The position numbers and the translations under genes are program-made. From the NCBI GenBank assembly GCA_900553295.1, contig USCR01000165.1, positions 1 to 5,115 of the forward strand: DNA of 5,115 nucleotides, in the 5' to 3' direction. The stretch is from an uncultured Eubacteriales bacterium (GTDB taxonomy: Bacteria > Bacillota > Clostridia > Christensenellales > Aristaeellaceae). Below, piece by piece: positions 1 through 5,115 of the stretch; position 1 is the stretch's first letter, and each line of letters begins with the position of its first letter. The notes under the pieces are model-generated. The model saw only the letters and a program-made list of their open reading frames with translations, was not told where the DNA came from and ran no database searches.

Positions 1-10
1 CTTCCGATCT
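1..10. other. Residual Illumina adapter at contig edge
   Basis: The window opens with CTTCCGATCT, identical to the last 10 bases of the standard Illumina adapter (…GCTCTTCCGATCT). Its reverse complement, AGATCGGAAG, is the usual 3' read-through sequence. It lies exactly at the edge, where adapter read-through would be left after incomplete trimming. A chance match of 10 bases at a fixed position is very unlikely. These bases should be treated as artificial. They are translated as the last three residues (D-R-K) of the glycosyltransferase on the minus strand and should not be trusted there. Confidence 0.9.
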
Positions 11-789
11 TGATTGCTTTTTTCGCTGGCACTGTACCATTTGGTAAGCAGCCGGGCAATGGGGGTGCACCAGAATTTGCGGAACATGGCATAATCCTCG
101 GGCTGCCGCCCACCTTTTTCCAGCACCTGGGTGGTGGTGGAATTTGTATGAATACGGTGCAGCATACGCACCGCAGGGTCGTAGACGAAGCGGCCGTCCA
201 TGCGGCTGATGCGCTCCCAGGCCTGCCAGTCCAGGCTGGTGGTCATGTCTGTCTGGAACAAAGGCAGGGGCAGCCGGCACAGGTGAAAGGTTACGGAAGG
301 GCAACAGATGGGGTCCCCCAGCGCCAGGGTGCGGTGCTTCATCAGCCGGCTACGCTGAAAGGGACGGATGCGCATGCGCCACAGCAGCAGCCGCTTGATG
401 CGTAACAACCGGGAGCTGGTTACAACTTCTTCGCCGCGCTTTTCCCCGTAACCGGAGAAGTAGATCAGCATATCCGGACTGGCCATGGCCTGAACCGCTG
501 CGCCATAGCCAGGCAGGTACAGGTCATCCTGATGGCATAGGGTAACCAGGTCATAACCGGCGGCCTTGGCTTGCTCCATGGCGAAGTTCCAGTCTGAACC
601 GATTCCAGGGGCATGGGGATTCACGCAATAGGTAGCGCCGTATTCCCCGGCCATATTTTCCAGATAGGGGGAAGGCGTGGCGGTACATAGCAGCAGGGGA
701 GAGGGGTGCTCCTGCAAGCGCAGGGATTCCATGCATTCCCGTAAATAGGGGCTGTCCTTATAGGCACAGACAGCAAAACAATGGGTCAT
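1..789 (-). CDS. Family 2 (GT-A) glycosyltransferase, 3' end cut by contig edge
   Basis: This is an open frame of 263 codons from ATG at 789 to the left edge, with no stop codon. It begins MTHCFAVCAYKDSPYLRECM, a typical GT-A nucleotide-sugar-binding start. SDWNFAMEQA (65-74) is followed by HQDD (86-89), the DXD-type motif that binds metal and sugar diphosphate. Further conserved-looking blocks are CCPSVTF (162-168), LDWQAWERISR (186-196, probable acceptor/catalytic region) and HRIH (211-214). From family knowledge it should transfer a sugar from an activated donor at the cytoplasmic face; donor and acceptor cannot be read from the sequence. No transmembrane helix is evident. The YSASEKSNQ end resembles the C-terminus of related enzymes, so little is probably missing, but the last three residues come from adapter. 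A modest AGAAGGGA ribosome site precedes the ATG. It starts 35 bp after the DUF2142 gene and is probably co-transcribed with it in a surface-glycan operon. Confidence 0.88.
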   Translation of the reverse strand, partial: MTHCFAVCAYKDSPYLRECMESLRLQEHPSPLLLCTATPSPYLENMAGEYGATYCVNPHAPGIGSDWNFAMEQAKAAGYDLVTLCHQDDLYLPGYGAAVQAMASPDMLIYFSGYGEKRGEEVVTSSRLLRIKRLLLWRMRIRPFQRSRLMKHRTLALGDPICCPSVTFHLCRLPLPLFQTDMTTSLDWQAWERISRMDGRFVYDPAVRMLHRIHTNSTTTQVLEKGGRQPEDYAMFRKFWCTPIARLLTKWYSASEKSNQDRK

Positions 790-824
790 AACGGTGATTC
801 CCTTCTGTGTGTTTTTACGGGTGC

Positions 825-2747
825 TTACAGCATCAGGTTAACCAGCACCAATTCATAGCAGGTAGCCATCAAAATCAGCAGATTGCCCAGGGAGAAGACC
901 ATATGCCAACCTGCTTTGTTCATGGCGTTTTTCACGCCATTGGGGCTGAGCAATAAGGCGAACAGCGGCAATATGGGTAGCATGTACCGTCCCTGCACGC
1001 CGCCGAAGCTGCTGGAACCTACGGCGGAGAACCCCACGTACATGGCCGTGAACATCAGCCCCGTGGCAATACCCGCAACAAGCAATAGACCGATGCGCTG
1101 CTGCCAACTGACCCGCTGGGCAAAGGCGGTGTCGTTATCCGTATAGCAGGTGAACAGCAGCAGCATCAGAGAGAACGCGGCCCAAATACCGCTGCAGGAG
1201 CCCAGGTATGCCCAGGTTAAGCGTGGAGAATCCAGCAGATACACCTGGAAGCCGTTCCATAGGGCCGAGATGAAGTACCCGAAGTAGGTCAACGGGTGGG
1301 AGAGCACAAAAGCAATCTGCCCGGCGGAGTCGGCGCCGTCTCCACGGGTATCCTGAATGACATTGATGTCCCCGGAGATATCCAGCAATATGCCGCCAAC
1401 CGCCACAAGCATCAGCACCATGCTGATAACCTTCACATACACGGCCTGCCCTCGGGAAGCAAATTTGCTCCTGGGAAGGAGCAGCACAAGCAGCAGCAAA
1501 GGCGCGTAAACGGCCTTGATATTGCAGGCCAGCATAAAGCTTACAAAAATTCCCAGCAACCGTTTCCAGCTGATGCGCGTGTCCCGATCCAGCATGGCGT
1601 CTATGATCAGCGCTGTGCCCAGCATGCATAGACCGGTGCATAACGGATCATAGGAGAAATTGCTGGCCATGAACATGGGGGTGGGCATGAGCGCGATGGC
1701 GGCAAAGGTCAGCTTGAAACGCTTCAGGAAATGAATGGCAGCAAAGCACAGAAGCACATAGCCCAGCATGTTACCCAACCGTGCGGCAATGATTTGCATA
1801 TGCATGGGCAAACCCATCCACCGTGCCAGTGCCATGCCCAACGCCTGGGTAATGTAGCCGGTATTGGTCAGGGTCCATTGCTGCCGGCCGGTACTGGAAG
1901 GCTCCGTGAGGACGTTGGATGCGGGCGCGTCCACCTGCTCCACCAGGCGCAGGTAATCGGCATAGGTATCCTGCGCATAGATGAAGGAGTCGTTTTGCGC
2001 GGTGGTCCAGCTCAGGGCAGCCAGGCTGTCTGAAGACGCGCTGGTGCGGAGATACTTGCCAAAGGAGAGGTTCCAAACGCTCTCAAAATGGATCTGGTCA
2101 TCGAAGGACAGCGCGGTGACGGCGGGCATGGCCGTGGCCAGAAAGATGCCGCAGCATAGCCCCACAATCAGAAAGCCATACTCGGGCTTTTGTCCCACAA
2201 GCTTGCGGAGCATCCACAGCAGATACACCGCCGCTACGCACAAACCGCTGAACAGCATACGCACAGGGTTCAGGCGGGCGGTGTTGTCAATGACCATCTC
2301 CGTCAGGGTAAGGTCGCCTATGTCCGTGTAGAAGCGTATGTGTATTACATTTTCGCCAATCTGGATATTGTCAGCGCCCAGGGCGGAGACATACACGCTG
2401 GAGAAGTTTTGGACCGTGCCGTCAGGCAGGGTGCACTGAATAATATAGGCGGTATCGCTGTATACCACGCCGGACAGGCGGAGCTGGCGGATGTACCCGC
2501 TCCAATCCAAATCCGCGTATACAGTGCCCATGGGCAAATAGACCCCTTCGCCGGCATCCTCGGCATAGGGGTCCTCCCCAGCGGGAGGCGTTACGGTCAG
2601 CTGGGACAGATCCAGCGCCACTTCGCCCTGCTGTTCCGTAGGCAGCGTGAGCAGCCGGGCATTGCAGATTCCTTCCACCGCGAACATGACCGCGACAATA
2701 AGAATAGGTAAAAACAGCCATTGCAACCAACGCTTTTGCTTACGCAT
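825..2747 (-). CDS. DUF2142 family polytopic membrane protein, putative GT-C-like glycosyltransferase
   Basis: This is a 640-residue protein, using the ATG at 2747. An upstream in-frame ATG at 2837 would overlap the preceding gene by 98 bp, lacks a matching ribosome site and adds an arginine-rich stretch unlike the family, so it was rejected. A first helix (about 8-25) leads to a beta-rich extracytoplasmic segment (about 30-160). Many hydrophobic helices follow, from about 165 to the C-terminus. DUF2142-type signatures are FDDQIHF (215-221, an acidic motif after an early helix, as in GT-C enzymes), SNFSYDP (362-368), KAVYAPLLLLVLLLP (411-425) and the hallmark GVQGRYMLPILPL (583-595) near the end. 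Members are often found in polysaccharide and teichoic-acid-like clusters and are thought to be lipid-linked-sugar-dependent glycosyltransferases; this is mostly undemonstrated. The start overlaps the previous stop by 8 bp, implying translational coupling. Family assignment is firm; the enzymatic role is inference. Confidence 0.85.
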   Translation of the reverse strand: MRKQKRWLQWLFLPILIVAVMFAVEGICNARLLTLPTEQQGEVALDLSQLTVTPPAGEDPYAEDAGEGVYLPMGTVYADLDWSGYIRQLRLSGVVYSDTAYIIQCTLPDGTVQNFSSVYVSALGADNIQIGENVIHIRFYTDIGDLTLTEMVIDNTARLNPVRMLFSGLCVAAVYLLWMLRKLVGQKPEYGFLIVGLCCGIFLATAMPAVTALSFDDQIHFESVWNLSFGKYLRTSASSDSLAALSWTTAQNDSFIYAQDTYADYLRLVEQVDAPASNVLTEPSSTGRQQWTLTNTGYITQALGMALARWMGLPMHMQIIAARLGNMLGYVLLCFAAIHFLKRFKLTFAAIALMPTPMFMASNFSYDPLCTGLCMLGTALIIDAMLDRDTRISWKRLLGIFVSFMLACNIKAVYAPLLLLVLLLPRSKFASRGQAVYVKVISMVLMLVAVGGILLDISGDINVIQDTRGDGADSAGQIAFVLSHPLTYFGYFISALWNGFQVYLLDSPRLTWAYLGSCSGIWAAFSLMLLLFTCYTDNDTAFAQRVSWQQRIGLLLVAGIATGLMFTAMYVGFSAVGSSSFGGVQGRYMLPILPLFALLLSPNGVKNAMNKAGWHMVFSLGNLLILMATCYELVLVNLML

Positions 2748-3387
2748 GGGCCTTCTCCTTTCCAGCCAGAGGCACGCAGGCCAGGCAGCACAACGCAAGC
2801 GCCACCAGCACATAGCAGCTTTGCCAGCCGTAGACAACCTGGCTGTGCAGGGTGCGCATGTTCAGGCAACTTTCCGTGTCCGTGGAACCGTCCTGCAGGG
2901 TAAGGGTTCCCCCGGGCGCGCCTTCATTGAGCGGCCCCATGCGCAGGGTGACGCCCTTGCCCTCGGTGCAGTCGCTGGTAGCGCTGAGCGTATACAGCTT
3001 ACCGGCGGAATTTGCCACGGGCGTGGGCAGGGTAAGCGTGATAAAGGCATTGTTCTTCAGGTCAGCCACGGGGTAATCTTGCTGGGCCAGAACGTTTCCT
3101 GCTTCATCGGTTAGGGTCAGGGTCAGGGTGCCTGTCTCCACACGCTCGTTAAAGTTGGAGAACATGACTTCCAGGGCCTTCATGCTGTTTTCTGTGACCG
3201 TGAAGGTCTGCGTGACGGGGGTAGCGGTCAGCTGTCCCACCCCGGAGCGATGCCTTCCCACATAGGCAAAGGAAGACTCGTTGCTCAAGGTGTCCCCAAA
3301 ATACGCTGCCAATCCACAGGCCAGCAAAACAACCGCCAACAGCCCCAGCACAATCTGCGGCGTGGTGATGCGAATGCTTTTTTTCAT
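2740..3387 (-). CDS. Bitopic membrane protein with extracytoplasmic beta-rich domain, function unknown
   Basis: This is a 215-residue protein from ATG at 3387. It has a short basic N-terminus (MKKSIR), a helix at about 10-29 (IVLGLLAVVLLACGLAAYF), an outside domain at about 30-185 and a second helix at about 190-207, ending in basic KEKAHA. The outside domain is rich in alternating Thr/Leu/Val strands, such as TGTLTLTLTD followed by EAGNVL, and later AGKLYTLSATSD. That pattern resembles the beta-sandwich segments found in DUF2142-type and related glycan-assembly membrane proteins. The next gene carries a beta-rich region in the same position after its first helix. I infer an accessory partner for the DUF2142 protein, perhaps binding glycan or lipid-linked substrate outside the membrane; no catalytic motif is visible. 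A TTG at 3429 extends the frame by 14 codons but falls at the predicted transcription start, so it was rejected. It is the first gene of its operon. The product name is uncertain. Confidence 0.8.
   Translation of the reverse strand: MKKSIRITTPQIVLGLLAVVLLACGLAAYFGDTLSNESSFAYVGRHRSGVGQLTATPVTQTFTVTENSMKALEVMFSNFNERVETGTLTLTLTDEAGNVLAQQDYPVADLKNNAFITLTLPTPVANSAGKLYTLSATSDCTEGKGVTLRMGPLNEGAPGGTLTLQDGSTDTESCLNMRTLHSQVVYGWQSCYVLVALALCCLACVPLAGKEKAHA
2755..2760 (-). promoter_or_regulatory. Ribosome binding site deciding the DUF2142 gene start
   Basis: AAGGAG on the minus strand (within AAAGGAGAAGG) lies 7 nt before the ATG at 2747. It sits inside the last codons of the upstream 215-residue gene, whose TAA (2742-2740) is overlapped by the ATG. 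This near-perfect site favours the 640-residue start over the upstream ATG at 2837. Confidence 0.85.
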
Positions 3388-3399
3388 GACATGACTACG

Positions 3400-3405
3400 C
3401 TCCTT
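3400..3405 (-). promoter_or_regulatory. Ribosome binding site with two possible ATGs
   Basis: AAGGAG on the minus strand lies 7 nt before an ATG at 3392 that opens only a two-codon frame (ATG TCA TGA). It lies 12 nt before the ATG at 3387 that opens the 215-residue gene. The mini-frame's TGA overlaps the real ATG as ATGA. Either the ribosome tolerates the long spacing, or the tiny frame is translated first and the main gene is reached by re-initiation. Confidence 0.7.
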
Positions 3406-3434
3406 GCTGTAGCTTTTGTGAATAATCAAGCAAT

Positions 3435-3462
3435 ATTATAGTATATACGCAGAAAAAGGCAA
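3435..3462 (-). promoter_or_regulatory. Sigma-A type promoter of the glycan operon
   Basis: On the minus strand, TTGCCT (3462-3457, four of six matches to TTGACA) is followed after 16 nt by a perfect TATAAT (3440-3435). The surroundings are AT-rich in an otherwise GC-rich window. Transcription should start near 3428-3426, giving a leader of about 40 nt with AAGGAG. The promoter lies just after the terminator of the upstream operon, as expected for an independent transcription unit. Confidence 0.8.
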
Positions 3463-3507
3463 GCCGTTTTCGCATTTTGTTACGTTCTGCCATGAAATGC
3501 GGCCAAG

Positions 3508-3548
3508 AAAAAAAGCCTGCGCAGCGCCTTATGGCCGGGTGCGCAGGC
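3508..3548 (-). terminator. Rho-independent terminator ending the rimM-trmD operon
   Basis: On the minus strand a perfect 9-bp stem (GCCTGCGCA, 3548-3540, pairing with TGCGCAGGC, 3523-3515) encloses a 16-nt loop that can pair further inside (GGCC with GGC-type bases). It is followed at once by seven T residues (3514-3508). The 5' arm lies inside the last codons of the 122-residue gene (C-L-R-T), and that gene's TAA (3531-3529) sits in the loop. The plus-strand side has no T tract after the stem, so it should terminate only leftward transcription. Confidence 0.92.
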
Positions 3549-3897
3549 AGGTGATGGTCATATACCCGATAAACGCGCATTCAATCCAAATCACTTGACC
3601 ATTGCGCGTAGTCAGCAGGGAAAGCAAAGGTGCCTGCCAGCCCAGGGAAGCAGCCCCGTATTGGTACCCCACAACCAGGACCAGCAAAAAGGCGGGAAGC
3701 CATAACAGATTGCCAAAGGGCTCCTTGCGCTTGCCTGCGCCGCTCAGGGGCAGGAGCAGCGCCAGTGCGGCGCCCACCAGCGCCCCCTGGATTACATTGC
3801 TGAAAAAGCCCAGGCTGTCAAATAGCGGAAACACCTGGCACAGTAGGGCCACCAACAGCAGCGGCACAATGATGACCACTAATTTTCGGGTAAACAC
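3529..3897 (-). CDS. Small four-helix membrane protein of unknown function
   Basis: This is a 122-residue protein starting with GTG at 3897, inside the end of trmD (19-bp overlap), after GGAG/GAAGGGA-like ribosome site sequence that is also coding in trmD. Four hydrophobic segments are visible: about 6-25, 33-52, 64-83 and 101-117. A basic, charged loop (GAGKRKEP, 53-60) lies between helices two and three, and the N-terminus has FTRK. By the positive-inside rule, both termini and this loop would be cytoplasmic. I recognise no family motif and no catalytic residues. The overlap with trmD, the shared direction and the terminator immediately downstream make it the last gene of the operon. In many bacteria rplS follows trmD; here it does not. 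Small transporter subunit, membrane anchor or assembly factor are all possible. That it is a real gene is well supported; its function is open. Confidence 0.8.
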   Translation of the reverse strand: MFTRKLVVIIVPLLLVALLCQVFPLFDSLGFFSNVIQGALVGAALALLLPLSGAGKRKEPFGNLLWLPAFLLVLVVGYQYGAASLGWQAPLLSLLTTRNGQVIWIECAFIGYMTITCLRTRP

Positions 3898-4634
3898 GAT
3901 CCCTTCATCTCCTTGCGCATATTGTCCAGCAAATGCCGCTCCTTTTCGGTGAGACAGGCGTTTTCCAGCAGATCCGGACGGAAGCGCAGCGTGGCGCGCA
4001 GGGACTCCTCCCGGCGCCAGGCACGGATCTTCGCATGGTCGCCGCTGAGCAACACCTCCGGCACTTCCATACCGTCGATTTCCCGGGGACGTGTATATTG
4101 CGGATACTCCAGCAGCCCGTCGGAAAAGCTTTCCTCCTCCGGGCTTTCACTGGAGCCCAATACGCCGGGAATGAAGCGGCTTACGCAGTCCGTGAGCACC
4201 ATGGCGGCCAATTCGCCGCCCGTGAGGATATAGTCCCCAATGCTGATCTCCTCATCGATACATGCATCCAGCGCCCGCTGGTCTACCCCTTCATAGTGGC
4301 CGCACAGCAGCACCAGCTCCTCCTCCCGGGCCAGTTCCCGGGCCTTGGCGGTGGTCAGGCGGGTTCCGCGGGGCCCCAGGTAGATGCGCCTGCCGCGAAA
4401 ACCTTCCCCGGTGACGGACGCCATGGCCGTCAGGATGGGTTGCGCCATCATCACCATGCCGGCGCCGCCGCCGAAGGGATAATCGTCGGTGTTCTTGTGC
4501 TTGCGGTCGGAAAAGGGACGGATATCGATGCACTGCACGTCCAGCAGGCCCTGCTCCCGGGCACGGCCCAGAATGCTGGCGCTGAGCACGCTATCGAACA
4601 TTTGGGGAAAAATGGTGAGTATTTTAATCTTCAA
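3879..4634 (-). CDS. trmD: tRNA (guanine37-N1)-methyltransferase TrmD
   Basis: This is a 251-residue enzyme that transfers a methyl group from S-adenosylmethionine to N1 of G37 in tRNAs reading CNN-type codons, which prevents +1 frameshifting. It is a SPOUT enzyme with a trefoil knot and acts as a homodimer. Family motifs run in order: ILTIFPQMF (5-13), the DDYPFGGGAGMVMM block (50-63), LLCGHYEGVDQR (109-120) and DEEISIGDYILTGGELAA (127-144), the last two forming the cofactor knot. Arg153 matches E. coli Arg154. The position of the E. coli catalytic Asp169 is Glu168 here (PEEESF). GLLEYPQYTRP (173-183) and VLLSGDHAKI follow, as expected. It starts at a TTG that gives the canonical MKIKILT beginning, overlaps rimM by 11 bp and has AGGTGG six bases upstream. 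Length and order after rimM are normal for the family. Identity is certain. Confidence 0.97.
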   Translation of the reverse strand: MKIKILTIFPQMFDSVLSASILGRAREQGLLDVQCIDIRPFSDRKHKNTDDYPFGGGAGMVMMAQPILTAMASVTGEGFRGRRIYLGPRGTRLTTAKARELAREEELVLLCGHYEGVDQRALDACIDEEISIGDYILTGGELAAMVLTDCVSRFIPGVLGSSESPEEESFSDGLLEYPQYTRPREIDGMEVPEVLLSGDHAKIRAWRREESLRATLRFRPDLLENACLTEKERHLLDNMRKEMKGSCLPEN

Positions 4635-5055
4635 AGACAGCCACCTCGTCCAGGGCCCGGGCGTTGACGCGGATTACTTTGTTCTCCACGTCCACCTCGG
4701 GAAAGACGCGCTTGAGCGCCGGGGCCATCATGCTGCCCCTCGGCGTCTGAAACACATAGGTATCCACGGAGCCGTACTGGAGCACATCCGTAAGCGTGCC
4801 GATCTCGGTGCCCGTCTCGTCCACCGCCCGGCAGCCCATGAGCTCACAAACGTAGCAGGCGTCCTCGGGAAGCTGGCAGGCGTGGGCGCGGTCAATCCAC
4901 AGCTGCGTTCCGCGCAGGGCTTCCGCGCCGTCCCGGTCCGTTACGCCTTCCAGGGTCAGGTACGCAAAGCCGTCATGCACCCGGGAGCAATGGGCCTTTC
5001 GGGGAAGGTAGCTTTCCCCCTGCTGCAGGTACAGGGTAGTCCATTCCAGAAACAT
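4624..5055 (-). CDS. rimM: Ribosome maturation factor RimM, N-terminus missing or disrupted
   Basis: The open part encodes 143 residues from the ATG at 5055. RimM binds S19 in the 30S head and helps late 16S rRNA processing. The N-terminal RimM barrel is partly present: FLEWTTLYL (2-10) and LEGVTDRDGAEALRGTQLWI (35-54) correspond to the usual LEG-DRN-AEALRG motif. The C-terminal PRC-barrel domain is complete: CYVCELMGCRAVDETG (67-82), IGTLTDVLQYGSVDTYVF (85-102) and the signature PALKRVFPEVDVENKVIRV (112-130). Typical RimM is about 165-175 residues and has some 30 residues before this point (a G-x-V…GVRGEV motif), so the Met at 5055 is internal, not the native start. Upstream in frame, DPD precedes it as expected, but a TGA at 5085-5083 interrupts the frame close to the window edge. 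I favour sequence error at the contig end over a true pseudogene. Neighbour trmD confirms identity. Confidence 0.88.
   Translation of the reverse strand: MFLEWTTLYLQQGESYLPRKAHCSRVHDGFAYLTLEGVTDRDGAEALRGTQLWIDRAHACQLPEDACYVCELMGCRAVDETGTEIGTLTDVLQYGSVDTYVFQTPRGSMMAPALKRVFPEVDVENKVIRVNARALDEVAVFED
4641..4646 (-). promoter_or_regulatory. Ribosome binding site supporting the TTG start of trmD
   Basis: AGGTGG on the minus strand lies 6 nt before the TTG at 4634, inside the final codons of rimM (D-E-V-A). No ATG gives the conserved N-terminus, so this site and the family's usual start fix the TTG as initiator. The arrangement couples trmD translation to rimM. Confidence 0.7.
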
Positions 5056-5115
5056 ATCCGGGTCTGCCGAGCTTTGAGAGCGTCAGCAGGACACGCCGCA
5101 AGCTGCAGGCACGGT
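5056..5115 (-). other. Disrupted 5' region of rimM at contig edge
   Basis: These 60 bases should encode the RimM N-terminus. Read in the rimM frame, the minus strand gives TVPAACGVSC, then a TGA stop (5085-5083), then RSQSSADPD joining the downstream protein. The pieces A-A-C-G-V and A-D-P-D look like the RimM GT-V-x-A-x-G-V and DDP-x-x-F elements. A next-frame reading between them gives D-A-L-K-A, which resembles the GEVKV strand. The distance between the two in-frame pieces is also short for the family. This suggests small compensating insertions or deletions, most easily explained by low-quality assembly at the contig end. True pseudogenisation cannot be excluded. Confidence 0.5.

Noticed and set aside
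10..405. Plus-strand open frame of 131 codons at the left edge
   Set aside because: It is antisense to a clear glycosyltransferase, has low-complexity Gln/Gly/Ala-rich product typical of shadow frames, and has no ribosome site or family motif.
790..824. Possible terminator or promoter between the DUF2142 gene and the glycosyltransferase
   Set aside because: The 35-bp gap holds no convincing inverted repeat with a T tract and no TATAAT-like box. It contains only a modest ribosome site, consistent with co-transcription.
2748..2837. Longer N-terminus for the DUF2142 protein from the ATG at 2837
   Set aside because: It would overlap the upstream gene by 98 bp. The added residues are Arg/Trp/Cys-rich, and the strong AAGGAG site is placed for the ATG at 2747 instead.
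3113..3129. Short direct repeats of GGGTCA resembling a telomere-like or tandem repeat
   Set aside because: They encode the alternating Thr-Leu beta strand of the 215-residue protein. Three copies of a 6-mer in coding sequence are explained by the protein pattern.
3388..3429. TTG start at 3429 for the 215-residue protein
   Set aside because: It coincides with the predicted transcription start from the TATAAT promoter, so it would have no leader. The MKK start with a signal-like helix is more natural.
3933..4667. Long plus-strand open frame of 244 codons
   Set aside because: It lies wholly opposite trmD and the end of rimM, which are certain genes. The product is rich in Gln, Gly and His runs and resembles no protein family; it is a by-product of GC-rich codon use.

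Overview
The window is a fragment of a bacterial genome, probably from a moderately GC-rich member of the Clostridia (Bacillota). The grounds are a rimM-trmD gene pair, Clostridia-like TrmD and RimM sequence, strong AAGGAG ribosome binding sites, TTG and GTG starts, and a DUF2142/GT2 surface-glycan gene set of a kind common in gut Clostridia. The lineage is inferred from the style of the sequence, not from a search. All six genes lie on the minus strand, so transcription runs right to left.

Right part (5115 to about 3508): the 3' end of a translation-maintenance operon. rimM (16S processing factor) lacks an intact N-terminus. It overlaps trmD (tRNA m1G37 methyltransferase, TTG start) by 11 bp. 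trmD overlaps a 122-residue four-helix membrane protein of unknown function (GTG start) by 19 bp. A strong intrinsic terminator closes the operon. Its 5' arm is made from the last codons of the 122-residue gene, and the TAA stop lies in its loop.

Middle (about 3507 to 3388): a short intergenic region with a good sigma-A-type promoter on the minus strand, followed by a roughly 40-nt leader with AAGGAG.

Left part (3387 to 1): a second operon that appears to make or modify a cell-surface glycan. It holds a 215-residue protein with an extracytoplasmic beta-rich domain between two membrane helices, a 640-residue DUF2142 polytopic membrane protein (putative GT-C-like glycosyltransferase), and a family 2 glycosyltransferase that runs off the left edge. 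The first two overlap by 8 bp, and the third follows after 35 bp. A plausible division of labour is that the GT2 enzyme works on the cytoplasmic side and the two membrane proteins act at or outside the membrane. The operon probably continues beyond the window.

Both ends are suspect as assembly. The first 10 bases equal the 3' end of the Illumina sequencing adapter, so they are not genomic. The right end carries an in-frame stop and apparent frame changes in the rimM 5' region. I found no RNA genes, mobile elements or CRISPR array, and nothing I would defend as a new biological system. The most novel-looking parts are the uncharacterised 122-residue membrane protein in the rimM-trmD operon and the stand-alone beta-domain protein paired with DUF2142.
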